From positions 52,049,441 through 52,113,440 of the forward strand of contig NC_053143.1 of NCBI RefSeq assembly GCF_016808335.1: a stretch of 64,000 bases of DNA, in the 5' to 3' direction. The DNA comes from Panicum virgatum (lineage: Eukaryota > Streptophyta > Magnoliopsida > Poales > Poaceae). How positions within the stretch are numbered: the first letter of the stretch is position 1; every line of letters begins with the position of its first letter. The notes beneath the pieces were generated by a model. The model had not been told where the DNA came from, made no database searches, and saw nothing but the letters and a program-made list of their open reading frames with translations. Made by a program: the position numbers and the translations under genes. Shown in pieces: positions 23,701-34,268 of the stretch.

Positions 23701-26700
23701 TTGCAGTTTTGACTTTCAAAACCAACTCATCCTCGAGATTCTTAAGTTTATTTTCAGCATAGTCTTTAAGATCAGCCTGGCACTCGGTGCAACAGAAAGT
23801 AATTGCCTTGATGCAAGATCTCAGTGCATCCTTCTCACCATGTTTGAAGAAGGCATCAGTGATGAGATCTATGGCTGCCTTGAAATGCTGAGGGAAGATA
23901 TTAGAAAAAACTGTCATAACAAATTCAACGGCAATTGTAAGCAGAAGATATAACTTTAGCTACTGACCGTCTCTTGTCTCTTGAATGAATACATCTCAAG
24001 TTTCAAAAGGACCATCATATCAACTAGGGGTGATATCTTAGCTTTGTCAGACATGTATTTTCTTAAAAGATGTGGATACCTCGTCAAAAAGGCACTTGTT
24101 ATTTCACGCTTGCTATTTTCCAATGTTTCCTGTAATACTTTTATGCCTCAGTAATAACAGTAGCAACTTTTTAATAGAATTGAAAGTGTAGATTGTTCCA
24201 AAGAAAAGCATTTATGACATGAGCAACATTTAATCAAGACTTGATCAGGAAGAATCTGAAAATAGCACAGATATAAGCTGAAGCAGTCAAGGGGATAAGG
24301 GACAAAAGAAAGAAATTTAACACAGATTTGTAGGACATAGATGCTTTTAGGAACTAAAATGGTTTTTCCCAATATAGAAGTTTGAATTCAACAAACTAGC
24401 TAATGTGTCTTCTGTTTACAAGTTAGCTGATCCAAGGATGTCTACCTATTCAGAATAGTTTGGGTTCCTTCCGGTAAGTAGTAGACAGCTGGCATTAGCA
24501 GTTAACAACAGTAACTATAAACCCACCAAGACATAACTGGATCAGACTGTTCATGTTAGTTACTATGGGTTGGGATTTGTTAGTAGAACCGTACACCCAA
24601 TAAACCAGGGTTGCAGATTGAACTGAAATCGTAGGGCGCTGTTTGCTTGTAACTAGCACATGTGCCAGCTCATTTGCACCACAGAAGCAGCACAATCCAA
24701 TCCTAAACCTAGCTCATCCTGACAGTCCAGTTCACAACCAAAGTGGCTAACCTAGAACTCCCTTAATAATAATAGGAAGAGCTAATTAACACTAAAAACA
24801 TCCTGAAGTCCAGAAAAATTAGCTCACAATTGCATTTTAACAGAAAAACACAATAAAGGTTACAAAAAATAATCATCACTACTTAATAATCAAAAGGAAT
24901 ATTTTATTATGCAACCAAATTTAGGATATTGTTAGCATTCAATAAACTTCAACTAGTTTATTTGTAGAATGGTTGAAGACCTAATATATCCCAAGCTGGA
25001 ATTAAACAAAAATCAACTGTCCAATTACAAAAATAACTAGGCAGTGCGAGAAATGTTAAAGAATGGAACTAAATTATGATACGGCAGAAATGAACTAAAC
25101 ACCTTTTGGCCTTTATTATAGTACAACTTTCTGTTATCCATTGCTGGAATTATTCTTTCCCCAACAGCCTTCTTTGCAGAGGCATGCAGCATTCGAACTA
25201 GGTTTGTTCCATCCATATCAGTAAGCTCAATTCCTGGATTTTCATCGAGGAGCACAGAGATCATACACCTCCAGTCCTATAAATCATCATAAGTTCTATC
25301 AGTAACGGCTCACTCACAACAATATATGATCTTTCAAGAATAATCTAATCGAATTTGAGGAGCATACTCTCATGGCCTTCATGTCATCCCAAATATCATC
25401 AATGACGTATGAACTAAGGACCGGGTCTTCTGAAAATTCTCTAAGGATTTGCAGCATTCGGCCAATATGAACCTCAGAGGGTTCATTTTCCCCATCTGGA
25501 AAACATATAATTAATAACTAAACTGACCAAGGAGTTTGATAGGTATTGGCAATTTGGCACATGAAAGTAGAATGCTTGCACAGGAAGGTACCTCTAGCTC
25601 CAGGCTGAGATGTCTTGATGTTTTGCGCTATTAGGTGATCATAAACTAGTTCACCTATCGCACGCCTGATCATTGGAGGCTCATCAATAAGCAAATCATA
25701 TAGCGGGCCCAAATCATCATCGCTCAACAGCTGATGCCTGAAAACAAAAGGAACAATATATTTCAGTTGTTTTGAGAACCAAAAGGCTGTATTCTCCTAT
25801 TGCCTTGTGTGAGATGGTTACTGGACTTGTTTAGCAAATAGGATAACTGACTCTTAGTCATATTAGGCCAGACAAATCTTATGCAACATGCCAAGCATGT
25901 ATGTACCGAGAATTTCCTGAGGAGTGATCACTTCACTCACTCTCCAACTCCAACCCAAAGGTCTGAATTCTAAAGCCTAAAAATTGTTTACACTTCATTT
26001 TCTACAACAAAATTAGTGCTGACTAGAACTAAATTGTACCCTTTTTCATAAGCATCATGTTATTGCCATTTGAGCATGCAAATTAAGCATGTTAGAAAGC
26101 CATATTAACAAAGGCTACAGATTCCAAAACATGACACTTTTGCTAGGTGGAGTGTTGAAATCTAGCACATGAATGTGAAGGCAAAATAGTTAAGCATGCC
26201 TTGCAGGGAACTGGATAATAATGGTAAAAAAAGCATATCTTGCCTAAACACACCTCAGTAATTGCTTGATGAGTCCTATAGCTGACACAGCTACTGAAAC
26301 ATCAATATCATCAGCAAGCTGGATCATCCTGCTGTAAAACCTCTCAGTGAAGAGACCAAGGGAAGGTATGTTGTCATCCACTTCATACAGACTTTGCAAG
26401 GCAAGAATGGAAGTCCTTCTAACTCCAGCATTCTACAACAATGGAATGAACAAAATAAAGATTGAAGTCTTCATTGTCAGACTCAGTAGAAGTTCTAATG
26501 AGGTAAAAAAATGAATGAACTAAAATATTTCTTGCCTTGTCATTCAGTGTCCACCCAAGATACTTCAGATATATATCTTGCAAAAAAAGTGATGGATATG
26601 AGACAACCCAAATACCAAGGGATTTGATACATGACATCCGGATCTCAGGATCAACATCACGATAACGGTGCATGAATAACCTACAAGTGGTAAAGAAAAT

Positions 26701-28815
26701 TTCAGTAGCCAACTAAGCTAGCATGAATGCATATACATGACATCAAATACGAGTTTATTTGGGTGCGTGTGAAATCACAAATGTAGTAAAAATCAATATG
26801 TACAATAAAGTACAAGTGCATGTATGATTTGTAAAAGGTCTCACCCACTGAATATCTTCCGCATCAAATCCTCCAAGTATGTAATGTTTTCATGAGTAAG
26901 AGCTAATCTGTTGTTGAGAGATTCAACAAGTGGTCCATCACTCTGCTTCTTCTTCTCTGCATTCAATTGCCTCTGAGTAGTCTCGCGTTGTCCACTAAGA
27001 ATCTTAGCAACAGATATGAATGATGTTACAAGCTGGAGTCCGACCAATGAAGCTACTTGACGATATACTCTTGGAGGAGTACTGAGGTGTACCAAATCAG
27101 CATGTTACATTCATACATACAACAGAATGAAAAACAAACGTGGATAGTGAGCCTAAATTACCATGATAAAGCGATCACATAATCCTTGATCTTTTGGAAT
27201 AAGGTATCATCAAACAGTGGGCCATTCTGACATTCAAGGACTAAGCTATCCCAAAAGATAACCAGGTTCTCCTTGAAGTGTTTAAGGTCCTTCTGTTTTG
27301 TGCTATAATTATCTTCCACCAGACCCTATTTTGAGTTAAGGTCTCACAAATTGCTCAAGAGAAACATATGCTAGTTTGACTTCGGGGCAACATATACAAT
27401 AATGATGCACTGACTATGAACATTGGGCAACCTATAAGATTATACAGATGATGATTCTCTGTTCACTCTTCTGAACAGGTCAAAAAAGGATACTTTTCGA
27501 GCTAGGTCAACAAGGGACAATACAATGTCATCCACATCTGACTCATGAAGGTAGTCTGGATAAATCTCATGCTTGGCACCACAAGCCTGCAATAACGGGA
27601 TTCACAGGTCTCAAGTTTGCAGCATACATGGACATAAGATGGCTCTTTCCTTAGTGAATGCAGCAGGAAGAAAAACTATACCAAGTGCTAGTATTACCTC
27701 AAATAGCATGGCTAATATTTGAAATATCACCGAATTTTTGTTTGATTCATAATCCTCAACCAACTTTTTGACAGCATGGCTGATCAGCCTGCCATTGTGT
27801 TTGATAATATCTGCAGGTTGCGAGATTGTAAGAATTAAGAAAGTTTTGCACAGAGAAACGATGATATATTTACTTCAAGAGAATTTAGTTCAGGCATGTC
27901 CTGATACTATCCCTTAAATGCTTAAATAGTGACTATCTAACAGTGCTGTTAAAGCTATCTTCCTACAAGCAATCAGATGTTTGAATGAGCAGAGGATGAA
28001 TTAGGGCAAGAACCATATCGGATGGGGTCGCTTATGTCTTCACAGATCTCAACTCCTTGTCTCTAACACATCTAAGGCTACCATTTTTATTGTCTACCAT
28101 GTGCCATTATTCTTTCACACTCAAAACAAATGTCACTAATTTCTAGTTTCACTACTGAACATGAGTGCCAGAACAAGAAAGAGTGTGCAAATTGTACGCC
28201 TTCACACCAAGGAACCTAGCATCGCATAGCAAATGGACCCCAAGGACCTACAAAATTTCACAAAACTAACTAGGCATCACATAGTCACATTGTTCACCAA
28301 AGTACACTAATCCAGCACCAGGCAAAGGAGAGGAACCACCAATTCACCACTGAAAGTCAATGAGCCTCCCGTGCAGCGCAAGAAGCCACTGTGTTGGCAC
28401 AAACCATAAACTCAAACAGTAGTACAACAGCAGGGCGCCTAGTTTTTTTCTGAACCCAGCAGCTAAGCTAAACCCAATCAGAACCTTGGGGACCCGTGAA
28501 ATTCAGGGCAATCACAGAGAGAGAGACGGCAGCAGACCGATGAGTGGCTGGTCCTCCAGAGACGCCGCGGCGGCGGCCGAGGCGGCGCGCTTCCGCTTGG
28601 TGTGGGGCGGCGCGAGCCCGGCCGCGTCGTCGTCCTCCTCCATGAAGTCCGCATAGTCCACCTCCCGCGGCTTCGGCGGGCGCCCGCGCTTCTGCAGCAC
28701 GACCACACCAAAACAAAAGGAAATTCAGCAGGCGCTCGCCGGAATCCGAGCAAACAAGGGTTCCAGAGAGGAAGCCAGCGGGACGGAGGCTTACCGGGCG
28801 GCGCATCTCCTCCAT
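20732..28815 (-). CDS. SCC3: sister-chromatid cohesion protein 3 (SCC3/STAG), 21 coding exons, about 1152 aa
   Basis: SCC3 is the HEAT-repeat cohesin subunit that binds the kleisin and DNA and holds sister chromatids together. Exons: 28815-28795, 28691-28538, 27810-27698, 27586-27494, 27325-27162, 27081-26845, 26680-26536, 26432-26254, 25737-25592, 25495-25368, 25276-25103, 24129-23968, 23887-23687, 23615-23478, 23382-23182, 23081-22857, 22807-22688, 22543-22403, 21608-21343, 21264-21140, 21057-20732. Phase is continuous throughout. The N-terminus has a KRGRPPKP basic motif. The STAG region starts near residue 58 (IIKHNGRLISHAV). The stromalin conservative domain (FMHRYRDVDPEIRMSCI) begins near residue 263. 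The acidic tail contains a second KRRGRPRK motif. The intron at 26535-26433 has a GC donor. The last junction is uncertain: the frame can read to TAG at 20732, or splice at 20767 to a short downstream exon. Confidence 0.95.
21768..21890. mobile_element. Stowaway-like MITE remnant in an SCC3 intron
   Basis: The string TACTCCCTCCACTAAAATAT has the TA target and CTCCCTCC end typical of Stowaway MITEs. No matching inverted end is visible on the right, so it is a truncated copy. Confidence 0.45.
22092..22350 (+). mobile_element. short solo LTR (259 bp) with target-site duplication CTTAT in an SCC3 intron
   Basis: The segment starts TGTTAGATAACTG and ends TCTCTTTCA. CTTAT stands immediately left (22087-22091) and right (22351-22355). 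A TATA-like CCCTATATATGTAACC near 22286 gives plus orientation, opposite to SCC3. It lies in the intron between exons 22543-22403 and 21608-21343, so the mRNA need not be affected. Confidence 0.88.
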
Positions 28816-29127
28816 CGGGGGTCCGGATCTACTAGCGCCGGAGGAGCAAACCCTAGGCAGGAGATTTTGGGGCCCGTTTGCGAGGGAAATGGAAACGGAA
28901 ACAGGCAGGGGTCCACCCGGTACGGAAGGGAAGGGGTCGGAGCGAGGGAAGACGGAGAAGGCGTAAACACGTCAAACCCGTCTTCCAAGTGCGGATACGG
29001 AAACTTGGAAGGAAGTGAATTTTTTTATTAAACTTCTCGTGACAGGTTTATGGGAAATAACTCGATGAATTTCTAAACATAACTATGTTCTCTTGAAATG
29101 GATATGCGAAAGATTCAGCACGATTTA
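28816..29127 (-). promoter_or_regulatory. SCC3 5' untranslated region and upstream DNA
   Basis: GC-rich DNA directly precedes the SCC3 start codon at 28815. No TATA box with clear spacing was found, and no other gene is seen. Confidence 0.4.
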
Positions 29128-30104
29128 GAGTATCTTCAAAAGCTCTTGTATAATTTTATTTAAATTTAAAGTTTTATAAGCTTTGTAAAAAAATAGAAGA
29201 CTTCTTATAGCATGGATAAACCAAAAGAATTTTTAAATCTGCATTTTCCAAATGTTATTTTGACAGTGAACCCCACATATCATATGTATTTTCTTATCTT
29301 CTTCCCCACCTCCTCGATCCATCCAGCAGCCATGGCCTCCCCGCAGGACCACCGCTCCGCCGCCGGCCGTCGCAGCGCCCGGCGCTGCTCGCGCTGGCCG
29401 TCCTCTCCGTCCTTCGCAGGCGACGCCAGCGCAAGGTCCAAGGGGGCGACGCCGGCAAGCCCTGCCTTCATCTCCAGTTGTTTCGCTGCGGCCCCATTGA
29501 CTTTCTGCAGCCTCCGTGCAGTTTACCCGTGGCGACCTCGGCTCCGTTGTTTCCCAAGTACAAATCCAAATTTCTGCTCCTCTGTTGGTGCTACGGATCT
29601 GTATGTAGACATGGATTCAGGTTCTAGCTGCATGTCCTAGGGTGTAGCCTTTGAATCGTGATGGAATATGATGTTTCTGAATCTTGATCCCCAAATATCC
29701 TGTCTCTGAATCGTATGATGTGGATTGGTCGTAAATATTCAGGTGTTGTGTGTAGTGTCAATCAAGGCGCTCGCGCTGGCCGTCGCAGCGCCCGGCGCCG
29801 CTCGCAGCATCACCACTGCCGTGGACCCGAGGAGCGCGAGGCGGAGGCGGCGGGCGAGGTCGCCGGCGGGGAAGCGCGAGGCGGGGGCGAGGCGGAGCCG
29901 GCGGGCTAGGTGTTGGCGGGAGGTGTGGTGGGGCCACGGGATGGGATACAAGAGCAGATGGACTTGCATTTTTGCCTCGCGGTGCCCTTTGGATACAAGA
30001 CGAGATAGAAGACGCGATACAAGAGCTGTTAGATGAGTTTTTTTTTGTCTTTATTTTCTTATTTAGCCAACTTACTCAAGATACAAGAGCTCTTGGAGAT
30101 GTTC
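29128..30104. mobile_element. candidate terminal-inverted-repeat element with GC-rich interior
   Basis: The left end, TATCTTCAAAAGCTCTTGTA near 29130, matches the reverse complement of the right end near 30078-30104 (ATCTCCAAGAGCTCTTGTAT) with only a few differences. TTA stands outside both ends, a length typical of PIF/Harbinger targets, though three bases can match by chance. Inside is a GC-rich open frame from an ATG at 29332 with no known domain, and a duplicated GC-rich string (GTCGCAGCGCCCGGCGC at about 29368 and 29782). It is probably a non-autonomous element carrying captured or repeated GC-rich DNA. Confidence 0.5.
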
Positions 30105-30323
30105 TTATTTGCAAAATTGGAGGCTCTATTTTTTTTAATCTAATATACGTAATATATAAATACAAATTAAATAAGAACGTGTACTGATATGTACAGCCAG
30201 GCAACTAGCCTACATCAGCGTGTACGTAAATCTACCACCTCAAATTTACACCAAAAATACTAAACCAAGCTAATTTACAAAAGTTTTGCTGAATTTCGCC
30301 GTCTTGCCGTGCTGGTGCTGGTT

Positions 30324-33300
30324 TCAGTTCTCGTTTCCAGCAAGTAGCGGCACGCTGCTCTCAGTTGGCGAGCCAGGGACGAAGGGGACGAAGCCGCGGC
30401 CGCCAAACACAGGCCGCATGAAGCCGTCGTCAAACTTGCGCCAGTAATGGTGGACGGACCGTGATGGGCTCGCGAGGAGCAGGCGGAGGCTTGTTGGGCG
30501 GCGGAGGCTTATGCCGTTCTCAAGATCTGGATGACCAGGGCTGTTTGCAGCCAGATGCTCGAGGAAGGACTTTGGGCTGGATGGTTCGGAAAGAGCGCTT
30601 GGTTCCCTGGAGAGGTGCCTTGGAGGAATCAAGAGCCTGATAAGTGGCTTGGTCAGTAGCCCAAAGACCTGCATGATCAGAAAAAAATTGCTCAGAACCA
30701 GGTTAGGAATAAAATTTCGGAATGTTCATGTTCTTGTGCTTGTAGTAACCTGTGGGCATGTTATATCAGCTTGAAACAGTCTAGCATGTTATACTATGTG
30801 TTTGTAGTAACCTGTGGGCATTGGAGATTGAGAAAAAAACTTACAATGGTGCTGAAAAGAACAACGGTTATTGTGCTGGTGATCATGATTGCATTGCTAG
30901 GTTGCTGAGTATGGCCTGATCTTGTGAACTGCAAATTAGAAAACCACTGGTTGGATCAAAGCATGAATTGGCAGACAAATAAACCATTAACGTCCCAGGC
31001 TTTTTAATCAGGAATATAAACAAGAAAAGCAAAGAAAACCAATCTTTCAGACAGAAACTTAATTTACAAACAAGACCCCTAGACACCTGCATGTGACTTG
31101 TAAGAAACGCGCACATGACCTGGGAATGAATTGGAGCTCGACATATATGAAAGAGTTAATGGATAAATAAAGATTTCAATTTTTTTTGAAAGAATTATCT
31201 TTCAGTAGAACAATGACAGCTATAAAGTGTAGTAACCACATGTAAATTCTATGGACATAGACATGCTTGTATAGCATGTTTTGGCTCATAAATGGTTGTG
31301 CAAAAATAACTACTGTGCTGATGTTAATCAATGATAAATAGCAACTATATTCAAGTTCTCAAGTTCTAACTTCTATTTTCATACTCAGATAGAAGTTTCA
31401 GTGTGAAAATATACTAGCCTATGATGTCCACGGCAGTTTTCCAAAAGAAGACTAGTTCAACGGTCCCAGTCCTAGTTTTTTTCTAAAAGAAGATATGGCT
31501 TGCATTAATGCAACGTTTGATTGTTTGTTTGTTGGTACAGAGTCCTAGTTAAGCCAACCAATTACAGTGCCACAGCATAATAATGATCTAACAAATGGTA
31601 TGCATTAGTTGTCATACCAAATCAAAACTGGTAAAACTTCATGACTATATCAAAGCAGACATGAATTTCCATGTCAATCAAATAGATCAAACACAAAATT
31701 TTACCTTATTGTAAGCCAACGCAATGGACACGGCACCTCTCATGAGACCCGCCCACCAAACAATTACCTGAACGACCAATATCATGTAAAGATTAAGGAA
31801 CATAAGAGGAGGACAAAAGAAGTCTACAATGTTGCTCAGTTAAAGACTCACTTGTTGCTTAAAAGATATCTTTCCTTCTTGAGTTTTTTTGGTCAAATTT
31901 GATAGAAGGGATAGTGGGAAAACAAAAGCAGCTCTTGCAACCAACACCAAGGCTAAAATGGTGGAGCTCAAAGCAACAGACTTTACTGGGCTGCACATGA
32001 CAGAAAATGTGACAAGTTTGAAATAATATTCTACCTGAGCAATGGAGAGAGAAAGAGACGAGAGCATACCTGTAAGTTTGACCGACAATCTTCCACTTCT
32101 CTATATCCAATGCATCCATGCCAACATAGAGAAATAGAAAAGTCTCAGCGATAAATGATAACGTCGCAAAGGCATGCCTGTTGTCCATCCAAATGTACAT
32201 TAGTAAAAGCATAAAGCATAGTGAACAATACAAGTCCAAAACATCCAAGTCAATCAAACTCAAACACAAATGTCCACATAGGGAAACAATGATGCTACTT
32301 ACTTGGTTGTGACCCTGGAACTTTCTGTTACATTATGCCAGGTATAGTGTGACATTACGATACCACAGAAGAACACTGTGAGGATTCCACTCAAATCAAG
32401 CAACTGCCACACAAAGCAACCGATTAATAACAATTAAGGCTGAATTTAGCTGTTTTCTTCAAAAAAAATGTAATATCTACAGTGGGTTAATAGTACAGGT
32501 TGCTCACTTCAGCTAACATATATGACAAGTAAGCCATTAGCATCATAATGGAAACTTCACGATCTGTCGAATGCCTGGGGTACATGTCAAATCAGAGGAA
32601 TAAGTTGTGGTACTCCCATCAATTTTAAGTAAGCAAAACATTTGTTGTGTCAAGTATCAACCTGCCAAAGTACAGCTTCTTGATGATATAAGCACTGAGA
32701 AGTCCAGCCTGCAGTCATAACATACTTAGTGTAAAGAAAGTTTCAGCAAAGATAAAGGCAGGAGCAGGAAACAACTTACGGCTACTCCAAGAATGGTGCT
32801 GGTGCTGAACAAATAAAGGAAGTTGCCAATAAATTGTAGTAGTTTGGCGGTACTGATATCGCCAAGATCGAAGTTCTGGATTGCATTGAACAGCACAACT
32901 GATGTCGCATCATTGACAACACCTTCACCAAACACTAAACTGTACAAGAAGGGTGTCTCATCCTGGCTTAACACCTGCAACGTGCATACAGAGTCTGTTG
33001 CCGAGAATATTGCCCCAAGTGCTGAAATTTCAGATATACCAGTCAGAAAAGCAAGAACAATATAAGGCAACAGAAGTGCCCATACTTTGGATAAAAAACT
33101 GACCAAGATAGTCTCCAAGCTCGAGTGCACCAATATCAAGCCTTGATATTAGTCCTAGAGCACCTGTGAACAAACAAGCGAGTGAGGCAGATAGAAACTG
33201 ACATACATTGTAGAAATGAAATGTGGTAGCAAACCTACCAAGAGATATTACAGTGAAAGAGATCAAGGTCCCAACTGCACCAAATAGTGTAATAGTAATG

Positions 33301-34268
33301 AAATTACGGAAGAACTGCTTCTTCTTTACTTGGAACCTGGTTAAGGAAAAGAAAAAAGAAAGAAGAATTGTGAACCTAGGTTCTTACTTTTTAGTCCCAG
33401 GTATACAGTAAATTTTACAGAATACAACACCAGGCTCAACGTCAAATATTCAGTAAAACAATTGCTGATTTGTTGAATTTGTTCAATAGAACCATAGTTG
33501 CTTAGCTATTGAAATGTTTAAATGAGGGGATCATTTTTGGATTTTTAGTTCAAGCAAAGATCCAAACTAAAAAAAAACTCTACCCAAACAGGTCCTAAAA
33601 TTATAGAGAACCAAATGGATGTAATCATTATCTGCGTGTTAATAGGATGGAAAGGGGGGAGGGGGGCAACAATTCCAAGCAGGCATGGCAACAACAACGC
33701 TCTTCAACAACAATTTAACTGCAACAGTTTTTGTAACCACCAATATGTCGTGCAACTCAACTTCCCGTTGCCAGGCTCTTCTTTCTTTCTTTTATTTTGT
33801 TGCAAGAAAAAAAATATTGAACTATTCCAACAATAAACAATAGCACCACAAAACTAGTACTTAGCATCAATTGCACAGAAAACATGCCCTGCATTAAATA
33901 TGATCGGGGGCAGCAGGTATATGAAGAAGAGATCCTCGCTGAACACCAGCACGCGCGAGTGCTTCCCGCTCGACGCAAAGAGGATGACCGCTCCCGTCCC
34001 GAGCCCCTGCAATCCACGAACAGGGCACACAACACACAATCAACCTGAATTCCCCACAAAAACCGCACGGAGGCAGGGGTCGAGCTCGACTACTCACGAT
34101 GAAGAGCGCGGTGATGGACTCGTTCACCCAGCGGTTCTCCTCGAGGAGGTGCCCCACGATGATGCAGACGCACATGAGCGCCACGAACAGCCCCACCGCC
34201 GCGATGGAGGCGTAGTCCGCCGGCGGGTCGCCCAGCGCCACCCCCGCCGCGGCCACGAGCCCCACCAT
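30324..34268 (-). CDS. NHX: class I vacuolar-type Na+(K+)/H+ antiporter NHX (13 exons, about 547 aa)
   Basis: NHX antiporters exchange cytosolic Na+ or K+ for vacuolar protons. Exons: 34268-34098, 34006-33888, 33336-33239, 33163-33104, 33021-32780, 32708-32662, 32574-32508, 32403-32303, 32177-32070, 31990-31852, 31767-31705, 30928-30845, 30668-30324. Phase is continuous and length is normal. It has the amiloride-site motif LFFIYLLPPI at about residues 83-92, ATDSV at about 157-161 and the ion-site FGEGVVNDATS at about 180-190. The cytosolic tail YWRKFDDGFMRP..GFVPFVPGSPTE marks class I, not endosomal NHX5/6. The start is the ATG opening MVGLVAAAG; an upstream in-frame ATG at 34883 would add a GC-rich, non-homologous extension. 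The second intron (33887-33337) seems to use a GC donor (AGG then GCATGT), since only that boundary restores the invariant NAGFQVKKK. Confidence 0.95.

Noticed and set aside
12095..28815. NDX and SCC3 adjacency as a functional chromatin cluster
   Set aside because: Neighbouring independent plant genes with separate promoters; nothing in the sequence shows joint regulation.
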